From NCBI GenBank assembly GCA_027485995.1, contig JAIXPW010000117.1, positions 1 through 54,836 of the forward strand: a stretch of DNA of 54,836 bases, given 5' to 3'. The notes beneath the pieces are model-generated. The model was given only the letters and a program-made list of their open reading frames with translations, searched no databases and was not told the DNA's origin. Numbering within the stretch: position 1 is the stretch's first letter; each line of letters starts with the position of its first letter. This DNA is from Verrucomicrobiaceae bacterium (GTDB lineage Bacteria > Verrucomicrobiota > Verrucomicrobiia > Verrucomicrobiales > Akkermansiaceae). Below are positions 40,822 through 50,188 of the stretch, piece by piece. A program made the translations under genes and the position numbers.

Positions 40822-42720
40822 TCAAGGTTTTCTTTCCCGCTGGAAACCGCCGTTTCTGGGTGGCGGCATGCGGCGGGTGGATGGCGCCAGTTCATCGTTG
40901 AAGACCGATCTGCCACGCAGGCCCTTGATCAGCTCTCCGATCTCCTTGGCCTCCTGCAGCAGCGCGATCATCCGCTCTGGACTCAGGCCCGGCTCGGCGA
41001 GCGCAGCCTTGATCCGGCTGTCACGCATCATCAGCGTGCGGGCGGAGAGCTGGGACAGCGAGGTTTCAACGGCAGACACGGCGTCTTCCGGGGCGGTTTC
41101 CGCGAACATCGGGTCGCGCGTGAGGGCGAGCCGATCGGCTTCCGGAAGCGATCCGAGAAAGGCATTTACAGCTGCGGGGTCGGAGGGATCGGGGCGAACG
41201 CCCAGGATGATCTCCAGCAAAGGGATGCCTTCGAGAAACTCGCCCGACTCATGCAGGACCTCGAACTGCTCGGTCAGGAGGTTCTGGGCGACGGGTGAGA
41301 CGAGAGCCAGGTGGCACAGGTAGCGGACGGTGCCATCAAGCGAGGTCGGCACCACCACTTCGACCGGGGCTTCCTGGCTCCGGTTCGTCGCGGACGGGCG
41401 CGTTTGCTTGGAGGCCTTGGAGACCGCTTCGCGCAGGCCAGAGGCTCCGGTTTGAAGGCGGGTGGCGACGTGGTTGATCTGCGAATCCCGGGTGATGTGG
41501 TCGGTCATCACGGCGAGCAAGGCCGCGCATTCATTGGCCACCGTGGCGCGACCGTTGGCCGTGGTGAGCAGTCCGTCGCGGGTGGCGCGGTCGAGCTTGA
41601 AGTCGAAAAAATCACGGGCGTCCTTCAGCATTTCCCGGAAGGCCTCCGCGCCCTGGGCCTTGAGGAAGGTGTCCGGGTCGTCGCCGCCGGGGAGCTCGAC
41701 GACTCGGACCGAAAGCCCTTCGATGGCGAGTTCGCGGAAGGCCTTCTGCGTCGCCTCGAAGCCCGCGCTGTCGCCGTCATAGCATAGAATCACAGCCTTC
41801 GTGTAGCGCCGCAGCAGTCGTGCGTGCTGGTTCGTGAACGCCGTTCCCTGGCCGGCGATGGCGTGATCGATCCCGGCTTCGTGGCAGGCGATCACATCAA
41901 TCTGCCCCTCGCAAACGAGCGCGCATTTCTCCTTCAAGATCGGCTTCTTGGCGCGATCGAGGGCGAAGAGGATGTTGCTCTTTCGAAAGAGCGCCGTCTC
42001 CGGCGAATTGACGTATTTCCCCGAGCGCTTGTCCTCGCGGAGCTGCCGACCGCTGAAGCCCACCACGTCACCGATCTCGTTGCGGATGGTAAACATCAGC
42101 CGGTCCCTGAAGCGCACGTAGAGGCCGGATCGCGGATCATTTTCATCGCGTTGCGCGGCGAGCCCGGCATTCACCAACTCCCGACCGCTGTATTTCTTTG
42201 CCCGCGCCCAGCTTAGAAAGACGTCCTGCGAATCCGGCATCCAGCCGACGGTCCAGCGTTTCGCCATCTCCGCGCCGAAGCCGCGAGACTTCAGGTAATC
42301 CCGCGCGTGCTGGGCATCGGGCGACTTCATCAGCAGTGTGTGCATGAACTCGGCGGCCTCGCGATTGACGTCCAACAAGCGGCCTCGTGTGCGGCGGGCC
42401 TGGTCGGCCTCGGGGTTGGATTGCTCCTCGACGACCATCACGCCCGCTCGTCCGGCCAGTTTCCTCACGGCATCGGAAAACGGCAGGTTCTCATACTCGC
42501 GAACGAAGGCGATCGCGTCACCGCCTTTGCCGCATCCGAAGCAGTGGAAGGTCTGTCTGGCTGGCGTGATGTTGAACGACGGCGACTTCTCGTTGTGGAA
42601 CGGGCACAGCGCCTTGAAGGCCGATCCGGCCCGCTTCACCTCGATGTAGGAGCTGATCAGCTCCACGATGTCGGTCGCGGCCAGGACCTGTTTGATGGTG
42701 TCATGAGGAATCTGGGCCAC
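40822..42720 (-). CDS. dnaG: DNA primase
   Basis: A 632-residue DnaG that synthesises RNA primers in replication. The N-terminal zinc domain has [13 protein letters not shown] and [13 protein letters not shown]; the TOPRIM domain has [17 protein letters not shown] (acidic Glu) and [11 protein letters not shown] (DxD). The C-terminal part is the helicase-binding helical domain. I chose a GTG start at 42720, giving [21 protein letters not shown], since an ATG at 42816 would add an atypical Cys-rich segment. It is upstream of rpoD on the same strand. The bS21 gene that often precedes dnaG is not here; instead a 58-residue unknown gene is divergent. Confidence 0.95.
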   Translation of the reverse strand: MAQIPHDTIKQVLAATDIVELISSYIEVKRAGSAFKALCPFHNEKSPSFNITPARQTFHCFGCGKGGDAIAFVREYENLPFSDAVRKLAGRAGVMVVEEQSNPEADQARRTRGRLLDVNREAAEFMHTLLMKSPDAQHARDYLKSRGFGAEMAKRWTVGWMPDSQDVFLSWARAKKYSGRELVNAGLAAQRDENDPRSGLYVRFRDRLMFTIRNEIGDVVGFSGRQLREDKRSGKYVNSPETALFRKSNILFALDRAKKPILKEKCALVCEGQIDVIACHEAGIDHAIAGQGTAFTNQHARLLRRYTKAVILCYDGDSAGFEATQKAFRELAIEGLSVRVVELPGGDDPDTFLKAQGAEAFREMLKDARDFFDFKLDRATRDGLLTTANGRATVANECAALLAVMTDHITRDSQINHVATRLQTGASGLREAVSKASKQTRPSATNRSQEAPVEVVVPTSLDGTVRYLCHLALVSPVAQNLLTEQFEVLHESGEFLEGIPLLEIILGVRPDPSDPAAVNAFLGSLPEADRLALTRDPMFAETAPEDAVSAVETSLSQLSARTLMMRDSRIKAALAEPGLSPERMIALLQEAKEIGELIKGLRGRSVFNDELAPSTRRMPPPRNGGFQRERKP

Positions 42721-42871
42721 GGGGTGGGGATTACGCAGCAGCCAGCCGACCGGGAAAAGAGGAAACTTTCGGCAAAATTTGGCGCACGATTTGCAAACAC
42801 CCCTTTGCTGTGGCATCGCTACTTGTTGGGAGTCGCAAGGCTTCCGTTTGTCGAATCAACTCAATCCCATC

Positions 42872-43048
42872 ATGAAAATCGTTCGCAAGAATTCCAGCGG
42901 TGAAAGCCGCGAAGTACTGCTCAGGGAATATTTCGTCACCGCCTCGTTGATCGCGCTGCTCAAGCGCGTCGGGGAAGAAGCCGCCCGGGTCGCAAAAGGA
43001 AATCCGGTCATCCGTCAGGAGCCCGCATTGGCTCGCGTCCGAAACTGA
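42872..43048 (+). CDS. Small unknown protein (58 residues) with its own terminator
   Basis: A short basic protein starting MKIVRKNSSGESREVLL, with a hydrophobic middle (TASLIALLKRVGEEAARV) and a polar end. No family recognised. It is divergent from dnaG, has an ATG at 42872 and is followed 22 bases later by a strong terminator, which supports real transcription. Alternatively the transcript may be a small RNA and the frame accidental. Codon use looks like the neighbours. Its place beside dnaG and rpoD suggests it is conserved in relatives, which needs comparison. Confidence 0.6.
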   Translation: MKIVRKNSSGESREVLLREYFVTASLIALLKRVGEEAARVAKGNPVIRQEPALARVRN

Positions 43049-43070
43049 TTTCTGCTTGTTGTTTACCTGT

Positions 43071-43114
43071 GGTCCCGTCCGGTTCATGGCCTCGGGCGGG
43101 ACCATTTTTGTTTT
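43071..43114 (+). terminator. Rho-independent terminator behind the 58-residue gene
   Basis: GGTCCCGTCC pairs with GGGCGGGACC (one G-T pair) over a 13-base loop, followed by ATTTTTGTTTT. It closes the transcript of 42,872-43,048. Confidence 0.9.
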
Positions 43115-43172
43115 AAAGGCGCGTGGTTCAAGGGGGTTGCGCTGTCTTGGAAAATCTGTCTGACTCGACTCA

Positions 43173-43640
43173 ATGGAGCATCGGATGAGGGTGCGAGCCG
43201 CCGTCGGTTGGCTTGAGTTGGGATTGCCGGATGAGGCACTGGTCGAGCTGGAGCCGCTGCCATGGCGCATTCAGGTCCGCAAGTCGTTGCTGGAACTCCG
43301 CCTCGTCGCGGAGATGGCGGATCGTTCGTGGAATGCCGCGTCCGAGACCGCACGGCTGCTTTGCCTGAAGGATCCGGCCGAGCCGCAGTTTTTCCTACAT
43401 GCCGCGTATTGCCTGCATGAAACCGGCGACACACTCGCAGCCTGCCATTGGCTCTTGAGGGGACCGAAGGCCTTGTTCAACGAGGCGACCTTCCACTACA
43501 ATCTCGCCTGCTACCTGGCCGTTCTGGGTGAGTCCGCTCGGGCCAAGTCCCATTTGAAGACGGCCTTCGGACTGGATGAATCGCTGCGCGACTCCGCCCA
43601 TCTCGATCAGGATCTCGCCTGCCTCGGAGCTTTGCCCTGA
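43173..43640 (+). CDS. Small TPR-like protein
   Basis: A 155-residue protein made of helix pairs of TPR type (AVGWLELGLPDEALVELEPL, FFLHAAYCLHETGDTLAACHWLL, FHYNLACYLAVLGESARAKSHLKTAF). It has no signal peptide and no enzyme motif. It probably mediates a protein contact. The stop precedes the start of the beta-lactamase-fold gene by 4 bases, so they are an operon. An internal ATG at 43185 might be the true start. A related protein type, about 150 residues with three TPRs, is common in this group of bacteria. Confidence 0.8.
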   Translation: MEHRMRVRAAVGWLELGLPDEALVELEPLPWRIQVRKSLLELRLVAEMADRSWNAASETARLLCLKDPAEPQFFLHAAYCLHETGDTLAACHWLLRGPKALFNEATFHYNLACYLAVLGESARAKSHLKTAFGLDESLRDSAHLDQDLACLGALP

Positions 43641-43644
43641 TCGA

Positions 43645-44778
43645 ATGATGCTGACCCTTTCAGCGCTGGAGCGTGTCGCGCAGGAATTCGACCGGAATTT
43701 CCACGACCATGCCGAACTCGGGGCCTCCGTCAGCATCTGGTGGAATGGCGTCGAGGTCCTTTCCCTTGGCCAGGGCTGGTGCGAGCGGGAAAAGGTCAGG
43801 CCGTGGACGGAAAAGTCGCTCGTTCCGGTCTACTCCGCCACGAAAGGTCCAGCGGCAGCGGCCCTGTTGTTGGCGCTCCATCAGAACAAACTCGGTCCTG
43901 AAACCCCGGTCCGTGACGTCTGGCCGGCGTTTCCGATCCCAGACGCGACCTTCGCCCAGCTACTTTCCCACCAGTGCGGCCTCGCGGCCCTCGATCAGCG
44001 GGCGAGTCTTTGGAATCACGAAGAGGTCGTCGCCGCGATCGAAGCCCAGCCGCCTGCCTGGCCGCTGGGTGACGGGCATGGCTATCACCCGAGGATGTTC
44101 GGCGCATTGGTCGACGAACCGGTGCGACGTCTAACAGGCCTGACGCTTGGAGCATTTTTCCAGCGTGAAATCGCCGGGCCGATGAGCCTGGAATTCTGGA
44201 TCGGTCTTCCGGAGTCGCTGCATCCACGCGTCGCAACGCTCTATCCCGGGAAGGCCGACAAGAGCGATCTGGAGCAGGGATTTTACAAGGAATTCCACCG
44301 TGAACACTCACTCACCCGGCGGGCCTTTTTCTCGCCACGCGGCGTGCACGCGGTGCAGGAAATGAACACACCCTCGGCTTGGTCGGCAGGCTTTCCGGCA
44401 ATGGGTGGCATTGGCACGGCCTCGGCGCTGGCGCAGTTCTATCAGGCGGCGATTGGCAGGATCGAAAGCCCACTGCCGCCCGAAGTGCGGGCCTCATTGG
44501 CAACTCGGCAAAGCCAGTCCGATGATCGCGTGCTGCTCCGTGAAACCGCCTTCACTTGCGGCTGCCAGATGGATCCGCTGGATGAAGCTGGTGGGAAAAA
44601 GCGGAGGCTTTACGGGCCGTCGACCACCGCTTTTGGTCATCCCGGTGCAGGTGGCAGCCATGGCTTCGGAGATCCGGAAACCGGCCTGTCATTTGCCTAC
44701 GTGATGAACCAGATGGAACTCAGCGTGTTTCCCAGCGCCAAGTGCACGGCGATGATCGATGCCTTGTTTGCGGAGTGA
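43645..44778 (+). CDS. Serine beta-lactamase-fold hydrolase (class C/EstB-like)
   Basis: A 377-residue protein of the beta-lactamase/D-Ala-D-Ala carboxypeptidase fold family. SATK (S64-K67) is the SxxK nucleophile motif in PVYSATKGPAAAALL, YHPRMFGALV supplies the Tyr of the YxN-type motif, and HPGAGGSHGF takes the place of the KTG strand as in EstB-type esterases. There is no signal peptide, so it is probably cytoplasmic and an esterase or amide hydrolase rather than a penicillin-degrading enzyme. It is translated 4 bases after the small TPR gene. The stop is one base from the stop of the convergent methyltransferase. Confidence 0.87.
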   Translation: MMLTLSALERVAQEFDRNFHDHAELGASVSIWWNGVEVLSLGQGWCEREKVRPWTEKSLVPVYSATKGPAAAALLLALHQNKLGPETPVRDVWPAFPIPDATFAQLLSHQCGLAALDQRASLWNHEEVVAAIEAQPPAWPLGDGHGYHPRMFGALVDEPVRRLTGLTLGAFFQREIAGPMSLEFWIGLPESLHPRVATLYPGKADKSDLEQGFYKEFHREHSLTRRAFFSPRGVHAVQEMNTPSAWSAGFPAMGGIGTASALAQFYQAAIGRIESPLPPEVRASLATRQSQSDDRVLLRETAFTCGCQMDPLDEAGGKKRRLYGPSTTAFGHPGAGGSHGFGDPETGLSFAYVMNQMELSVFPSAKCTAMIDALFAE

Positions 44779-44779
44779 C

Positions 44780-45400
44780 TCACTTCGGTCGGGAAACGAT
44801 CGCCAGATGCCGGTCCACGGATTTTCCCGGAGCATCATCGAGGGGACGTGAGGCCATGTGGCGGATGTTCGCCAGCAGTTCGGCTCCACAGGTTTTCAGG
44901 GACGCCAGGGCGAGGGCATGCTCGCGGTCAAAGTAGGAAGTGAAGGCCAGGACGCCATTTGGTTTCAGGGAATTCAGCGCATTCTCCAACAACTGGTCCC
45001 ATTGCGGCCCGTCGTGCCAGAAGTTTTGGTGGCGGATGAACACGAGGTCGAAGGGTGGCAATTGTTTCATCCGGTCTGTCCGCGAGGCGTCGCCCGCCTT
45101 GAAGTCCACCTGGGTCGCCGGATCAGAAGAGCGCCAGCGTGCTTTCGCCTCCGCGATGTCACCCGGCAGCAGGTCGATGCCGAGGTAGAAACCAAGGCGA
45201 GCCGGAGCCAGCGCCTTGAAAAGCGTACCGGTTTCATCCGCACGACCGCAGGCGAGGTTCAGCACCATCGCGGGATTGTCCGGAGAAAATCCAATCAACC
45301 CGAACGCCTCGCGGACCAGTTGGCCGAGCCGGGCGACATCGCCATCGGTCCCGTGGTGGCGGAATGGAATGACGGGCTGCATGGCTCCGGTTAGCGACAA
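44780..45400 (-). CDS. Class I SAM-dependent methyltransferase
   Basis: A 206-residue protein with a Rossmann methyltransferase fold. VLNLACGRADETGTLFKAL is motif I, with Cys in the usual GxGxG loop; GFYLGIDLLPGDIAEAK gives the acidic residue after strand 2, and PPFDLVFIRHQNFWHD and LKPNGVLAFTSYFDREHA follow. The substrate is not predictable. A start at the seventh residue (45382) is possible. It is divergent from the kinase-like gene at 45454 and convergent with the beta-lactamase-fold gene. Confidence 0.8.
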   Translation of the reverse strand: MSLTGAMQPVIPFRHHGTDGDVARLGQLVREAFGLIGFSPDNPAMVLNLACGRADETGTLFKALAPARLGFYLGIDLLPGDIAEAKARWRSSDPATQVDFKAGDASRTDRMKQLPPFDLVFIRHQNFWHDGPQWDQLLENALNSLKPNGVLAFTSYFDREHALALASLKTCGAELLANIRHMASRPLDDAPGKSVDRHLAIVSRPK

Positions 45401-45453
45401 CTTTGCCGCGTTTCAAGTTTGTCAGAACCTGAATGGCCGTTAGGCTTCTTTGA

Positions 45454-46611
45454 ATGATGGTTTCCACTCCCCCTTCGGGCGCATCACCCGATCCTCAAAT
45501 CCAGTCCACCATCTCTGAAATCGGCAACAGCTTTGCCATCGGAGGCGTCTTTGTGGAAGGGGAGGAGGTCCACAGTGGCCATATCAATTCGACTTACCGG
45601 GCCACCTACGAGCTCCCGGATGGTTCACGGCAGCGCTACATCCTCCAGCGCATCAACAGCAGCGTCTTCAAGGATCCGCACGCGGTGATGCGGAACGTCG
45701 AGCGGGTCACCCGCCACATCAATTCCAAGGTGCTGCGTGTGAAAAAGGATCTCGGTGGCCAGACCCTGAACCTCTACCCCGCGCGCGGCGGGCACTTCTG
45801 GACCGAGGGCAAGAACGGCGGAATCTGGCGCTGCTACAATTTCATCGAAGGCTGCCTGACCTACGACGTCGTCGAAAACACCCGTCAGGCCTACCAGGCG
45901 GCTCGGGCCTTCGGCTCGTTCCAGGATCTCGTCAGCGATCTTCCCGCTGCGGACATCGTGGAGACCATTCCCGACTTCCATGATACACGGAAACGCTTCG
46001 AACGACTGGTTGCCGTCGCCGCCCTTGATCCCTGTGGTCGTCTGGAATCCGTGCGGGAAGAGTATGACTTCATCGTCGACCGTGCCGGCGTCACCAGTCG
46101 CTTGTTGGAACTCCGCGATGAAGGGGCCTTGCCGGTCCGAGTGACGCACAACGACACGAAGATCAACAACGTCATGATCGACGCCGAAACCGACGAGGCC
46201 GTCTGCGTCATCGACCTTGATACGGTCATGCCCGGTCTTTCCCTTTATGACTTCGGCGATCTCGTCCGCTCCGCCACCAGCCCGGCGGAAGAGGATGAGA
46301 CGGATCTTTCCAAGGTCTGCATGCGGATGCCGATGTTCGAGGCCCTCGTCGAAGGATTCCTCGACTCTGCGGGTGGCTTTCTCAACGAGGCGGAACTCTC
46401 GCATCTGGCGTTTTCCGGAAAACTGATCACGCTGGAGACCGGCATCCGGTTTCTGACGGATTTCCTCGAAGGAGATGTCTATTTCAAGATCCACCGACCC
46501 GGACAGAATCTTGATCGCTGCCGCACCCAGTTGAAACTCGTCCACCGGATCGAGGAGCAGGAAAAGGCGATGGAGTCCTTCGTCCGCAAGGTGGCCCGAG
46601 GGAAGCGCTGA
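45454..46611 (+). CDS. NahK-like N-acetylhexosamine 1-kinase (APH fold)
   Basis: A 385-residue kinase of the aminoglycoside-phosphotransferase-like superfamily. VHSGHINSTYRATYEL and RYILQRINSSVFKDPHAVMRNVE match the start of N-acetylhexosamine 1-kinases; VRVTHNDTKINNVMI is the catalytic loop (HND-x-x-x-x-N) and VCVIDLDTVMPGLSLYDFGDLVR the metal-binding DLDT motif, which in NahK also reads DLDTVMPG. It likely phosphorylates GlcNAc or GalNAc at C1 for salvage. No lacto-N-biose phosphorylase is near, but nagB elsewhere in the window deals with amino sugars. It starts at an ATG-ATG pair; the first is chosen. Confidence 0.85.
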   Translation: MMVSTPPSGASPDPQIQSTISEIGNSFAIGGVFVEGEEVHSGHINSTYRATYELPDGSRQRYILQRINSSVFKDPHAVMRNVERVTRHINSKVLRVKKDLGGQTLNLYPARGGHFWTEGKNGGIWRCYNFIEGCLTYDVVENTRQAYQAARAFGSFQDLVSDLPAADIVETIPDFHDTRKRFERLVAVAALDPCGRLESVREEYDFIVDRAGVTSRLLELRDEGALPVRVTHNDTKINNVMIDAETDEAVCVIDLDTVMPGLSLYDFGDLVRSATSPAEEDETDLSKVCMRMPMFEALVEGFLDSAGGFLNEAELSHLAFSGKLITLETGIRFLTDFLEGDVYFKIHRPGQNLDRCRTQLKLVHRIEEQEKAMESFVRKVARGKR

Positions 46612-46642
46612 GAGTCTTTGTCAGGATGAGCTTGCCGCCCTT

Positions 46643-47869
46643 TCAGCCCATTTCCTCAGAAGTGAGCGTCATGATGCACTCCAGGTGCCTGGTGTGTGGG
46701 AACAGATCGAAGGGCTGGATGTCCTCAAGCTTGAATCCCAGTTCCTGAAGGATCGCCAGATCACGGACCTGGGTGGCGGGATCACAGGAGACATAGACCA
46801 CGCGCGCCGGACGGAAGGCGGCGAGCTGGTCGAGAAACTCCCGGGTGCAACCCTTTCGTGGCGGGTCGATGACGACGGCGGTTTCATTCGCCGGGAAGTC
46901 GATTTCACTGAAGATGGCCTCGGCGCTGGCCGCCATGAATCGGGCGTTGGTGATGCCATTGGACTCGGCATTCCTTCGGGCCCAGTCGGCAGCGGTTTCG
47001 GAAACCTCGACTCCGGCGACCTGTTCGAAATTCTTCGCCAAGGTCAGCGCGAACAATCCCGAGCCGCAGTAGGCGTCGACGAGGTAGCGGGTGTTTCCGG
47101 CGGACGCCTTTTGGGCGACATGGCCGGTGAACTCGGGGAGAATGAAGGGATTGTTCTGGAAAAAGTCTCCTGCGAGGAAATCGAAGTGGATGTCTCCGAC
47201 CTGTTCGGTGGCGACGGCTTTCGGATTCGTCTCGATGCGATCTTTGGTCGCACGCATCAGGATGGTGGCTCCGCGCTTGAAGGTGTGGGCGCGGGCGCGG
47301 ATGGCGTCGCGCTGGGCGGGGAGCTCGGCGTTGATCTCGTCCATCGCGATCGGGCACTGCGGCACGTCGATGATCTGGGAGCGACGTCCCACGGCGAGGA
47401 ATCCGATCGGGCCGATCTGTCCCTCACGTGGCTGTTCGAAATGCGGCGTGATCTTTGAGCGGTAATTCCACAGCTGCGGCGAGGGATGGCAGTCGTTTAC
47501 GGGAAACTCGATCCCGGCCATGTGCTTGAGCAGCTCGCGGACCTGGCGGGTCTTCCAGGCGAGCTGGCTTTCGTAGGAGAAGTGCTGATACTGGCAGCCG
47601 CCGCAGGTGCCGAAGAGCGGGCATTTCGGCTCGACCCGGTCGGGTGAGGTTTCCAGCACTTCGACGAGATCGGCATGCGAGCAGTTCTTGTCGTTCCGAT
47701 ACACGCGGGCCCTGACCGTTTCACCGGGCAGGCAGAAGGGGACGAAGACCACCCAGCCATCGACGCGAGCCACGCCGGAGCCGAGGTTGGTCAGGGCATC
47801 GATTTTCACCTCGATCTCCTGATGGTATTCGAAGGGGGTGGGAACGAATTTTTTCGGCGGCCTGGGCAT
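46643..47869 (-). CDS. RlmD/RumA-type RNA (uracil-5-)-methyltransferase
   Basis: A 408-residue m5U methyltransferase. The N-terminal TRAM domain covers EVKIDALTNLGSGVARVDGWVVFVP. The Fe-S cysteines C83, C89 and C92 (CPLFGTCGGC), with a later Cys in VPQCPIA, have RumA spacing. The SAM domain has LVDAYCGSGLFALTLA, VIDPPRKGC and the catalytic YVSCDPATQ. It modifies 23S rRNA uridines (1939 or 747) or a tRNA; the exact site is undecided. I use the ATG at 47869, and the earlier one adds 40 unrelated residues. It is convergent with the NahK-like gene and has its own gap of 73 bases before the lipoprotein gene. Confidence 0.92.
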   Translation of the reverse strand: MPRPPKKFVPTPFEYHQEIEVKIDALTNLGSGVARVDGWVVFVPFCLPGETVRARVYRNDKNCSHADLVEVLETSPDRVEPKCPLFGTCGGCQYQHFSYESQLAWKTRQVRELLKHMAGIEFPVNDCHPSPQLWNYRSKITPHFEQPREGQIGPIGFLAVGRRSQIIDVPQCPIAMDEINAELPAQRDAIRARAHTFKRGATILMRATKDRIETNPKAVATEQVGDIHFDFLAGDFFQNNPFILPEFTGHVAQKASAGNTRYLVDAYCGSGLFALTLAKNFEQVAGVEVSETAADWARRNAESNGITNARFMAASAEAIFSEIDFPANETAVVIDPPRKGCTREFLDQLAAFRPARVVYVSCDPATQVRDLAILQELGFKLEDIQPFDLFPHTRHLECIMTLTSEEMG

Positions 47870-47942
47870 CGGTGCCGGGAGACTGGTCCCGGCCGATGCT
47901 GCTCGGCAAGTCAGGACCGGAAAATCGAACGGGCCGAGGCCC

Positions 47943-48227
47943 TCAGCGCGGCGTTTCAGCCGGTGGCTTGGCAATGACCGCTGCGCCATCGTTCGCCTTG
48001 GTCGTCGGCAGGTTCGGATTGGTCGAGTGGAACTGGCTGGTTTCCGGCAGTTTATCGAGCAGGTCCGAGGGCAGGCGGAGTTGGTCGGCTTCGTCGGCCT
48101 GAGGCATCACCGGCTCCTGGGCGATGGCTTTGACCTGTTCCTTTTTCTTGGGTTCATCGATGACCGTCGCCTTCGGCGCGGCGCAGGCGGCGAGGAGCAG
48201 GAACGGGGTCAGGCGGAGAGTTTTCAA
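47943..48227 (-). CDS. Small lipoprotein
   Basis: A 94-residue protein with a TTG start at 48227 giving a short basic signal peptide and the lipobox LLLAAC. The mature part is polar, Pro/Lys/Ala-rich and low in structure. If an ATG at 48281 is used instead, the signal would carry an unusual 18-residue Pro/Thr-rich extension, so TTG is preferred. No family. It is probably an outer-membrane lipoprotein of unknown role, transcribed after the hydrolase lipoprotein gene with a 66-base gap. Confidence 0.6.
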   Translation of the reverse strand: MKTLRLTPFLLLAACAAPKATVIDEPKKKEQVKAIAQEPVMPQADEADQLRLPSDLLDKLPETSQFHSTNPNLPTTKANDGAAVIAKPPAETPR

Positions 48228-48293
48228 AGGAATCGTGGTCGGAAGAGGCGGCAAACTAGTGGGCGGGCTGGCGGTTGACAACGACGAAACGCG

Positions 48294-49292
48294 TCATCGC
48301 GCACGCTGACGGAGGCTGGCAACCCACTGCTCGATGTCGCGGATGACTTCGTCCTTCCGGCTGTCGTACATAAGAAGGTGGTAGGCATCCGGATAGTAGC
48401 GGAGCGACTTCGGGGTCTGTTTCGGGATGTGGCCCATGAATTCCCGAACGGCACTGTCTTCGGTGAAGAAGTCCTTGCCGCCATGAAGCACCAGTACCGG
48501 CACGCGGAAGCTTTCGGCGCAGGCATTCATGCCTTCGATGTGGTCGCCGAGAGAGGCCAGCAAGCGGAAGGTGTGCTCATCGATGTTCCAGGCATTCGTT
48601 TCAGCCTGATCGCTGTGATTCGAGGAGTGGGTCATTTGGACCGCCTGGCCGCCCGAGAGCGTCTCCATCGAGATCCGCCCCTTGGGCACGGTGGCGGCAG
48701 CCAGCTTGAGGATTTCCTTTTTCCAGGCGGGCACGTCGGAGCGGATCTTGACGACCGGGGAGGAGAGGATCAGCGCGTCACAGGGTGGCCGTTTCTCCGA
48801 TTCCTGCTGCCAGGTATGGGAGGCGATCAGTCCGCCCATGCTCTCGCCCATCCAGATGATCTTCGCATCTGGATGGCGCTCGCGGACCAGCTTGGTGAAA
48901 GTGAGCAGATCGCGATACCAAAGCGCGGGCTCGTCGATGTCTCCACGGCGCTCTTTGAAGGGATCGCTGCCTTGGCCGCGCACCTCATAGGCGTAAAGGG
49001 CGGTCCTTGGCTGGTTCTTGAGGAGGTCCTTTCCAAGGTTCTCGTAGTCGATCGCCGCCCCGCAGAAGCCGTGGATGCCGATGATCACGATGTCCGGCTT
49101 CGTCCTGGCGGAAACCCATTTCCTGAAGCCGAAGGTCTCATGCATCCGGTCGAGCGTGGCCTGGTCCTTCCGCTGGCTGACGAGGGTGTAGCTCGGGGCA
49201 CAGTGGCAGAGCCCCAGCACGCCGATCAGCACCAGCCATCGTGATGGCCGGAGCATGCGGGTGGCAGTCAGGACCAGCCTCGGCAAATTCAT
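48294..49292 (-). CDS. Alpha/beta hydrolase, probable lipoprotein (monoacylglycerol-lipase-like)
   Basis: A 332-residue alpha/beta hydrolase. The nucleophile elbow is MGESMGGLIAS, the oxyanion strand IIGIHGFCGAAIDYENLGKDL, and the late acid/His positions are in VLVLHGGKDFFTEDS and YPDAYHLLMYD, so the triad is complete. The N-terminus is hydrophobic with LIGVLGLCHCAPS, a possible lipobox. The substrate is likely a lipid ester or monoglyceride, judged from the lysophospholipase-like layout. I use the ATG at 49292; 49256 would also leave the signal intact. Divergent from the SLBB protein gene. Confidence 0.87.
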   Translation of the reverse strand: MNLPRLVLTATRMLRPSRWLVLIGVLGLCHCAPSYTLVSQRKDQATLDRMHETFGFRKWVSARTKPDIVIIGIHGFCGAAIDYENLGKDLLKNQPRTALYAYEVRGQGSDPFKERRGDIDEPALWYRDLLTFTKLVRERHPDAKIIWMGESMGGLIASHTWQQESEKRPPCDALILSSPVVKIRSDVPAWKKEILKLAAATVPKGRISMETLSGGQAVQMTHSSNHSDQAETNAWNIDEHTFRLLASLGDHIEGMNACAESFRVPVLVLHGGKDFFTEDSAVREFMGHIPKQTPKSLRYYPDAYHLLMYDSRKDEVIRDIEQWVASLRQRAR

Positions 49293-49384
49293 GGCCTCAA
49301 GATCGCTTGTTTTTTCGAGAAGAGCAACTGCTGAGGTATTAACTTTTTGACACAAAGTTAAATTCTGTGACCATGACGGGCGTC

Positions 49385-49954
49385 ATGAAACGAAATCTCC
49401 TGCTCTCCCTGACGTGCCTGCTGACCCTTTCCAATGCCATTGCGGGGATCGAACCCGGCAATGCGATGAAACTCACCCTTCGTGGCGTGCCTTCAGAGGA
49501 GCAGGCGAAGATCGACGGGTTGTATCGCGTCGGAGAAAGTGGTGGCGTGCGATTGCCTCTGTTGGAAACTCCCGTCCCTGCCAAAGGTCTGAGCGCAGAG
49601 CAGTTCGCTCGTTCAGCGGAAAAGGCTTATCGGGAGGCGGGCATCTATGCGCGACCGGCAATCGAGGTGGAGATGCAGGTCGCTGATCCGGAAGGCCAGG
49701 ATCCCAAGATCAGCGTCGGAGGTCGCGTCCGCAGAGCCGGTCCGATCCCATTCCGCAAGACGATGACCCTGTTGGAAGCCATTCAGGCGGCCGGGGATCG
49801 CGATGAGTTCGGCGGGCGGAACATCCGGCTGATCCGGAAAGGGAAGACCACCTTGCTCGATTTCCGGAAACAGGAGGTCAAGAACCTGCAGCTTGAGCCC
49901 TTCGATTCGATCATCGTCGATCAGGTCGGAGTGGTGGAAGGCGATCGCGGCTGA
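49385..49954 (+). CDS. Polysaccharide export-like protein with SLBB domain
   Basis: A 189-residue exported protein with a signal peptide (KRNLLLSLTCLLTLSNAIA-GI). The next ~90 residues resemble the Wza-type Poly_export domain (YRVGESGGVRLPLLETPVPAKGLS and AYREAGIYARPAIEVEMQ), followed by an SLBB-like segment (ISVGGRVRRAGPIPFRKTMTLLEAIQAAGD and PFDSIIVDQ). It is shorter than Wza and lacks a lipobox Cys, and probably acts in the periplasm or outer membrane. No capsule or glycan export genes are nearby. A TTGACA at 49,347-49,352 precedes it, but no good -10 was found. Confidence 0.82.
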   Translation: MKRNLLLSLTCLLTLSNAIAGIEPGNAMKLTLRGVPSEEQAKIDGLYRVGESGGVRLPLLETPVPAKGLSAEQFARSAEKAYREAGIYARPAIEVEMQVADPEGQDPKISVGGRVRRAGPIPFRKTMTLLEAIQAAGDRDEFGGRNIRLIRKGKTTLLDFRKQEVKNLQLEPFDSIIVDQVGVVEGDRG

Positions 49955-50188
49955 ATCCAGCAAGGCCTTTCCGCCAGGGCTGCTGAGATCGAAGTGTATT
50001 CAAAAACAACACAGCCCCGCATTCACGGCGTAATGACTCATGAAAGTCGAATTCATCAATGCGATCTGAATCGCTGACTCCAAGGCCGTTTCAGGCCTGT
50101 CTCGCCTGAAATGATTTCTCAGTCGAACCCCGCTTTTCCTTTCTAAAACGGATTGCCGTATCCCCAACCTTTCGCTTCAGTCCTTCCC
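49955..50188. other. Gap of 234 bases before the Xaa-Pro peptidase gene
   Basis: Nothing is recognised here. The phrases CAAAAACAACACAG and TGAAATGATTTCTCA are AT-richer than the flanks, so a promoter is likely, but no -35/-10 pair stands out. Confidence 0.3.
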
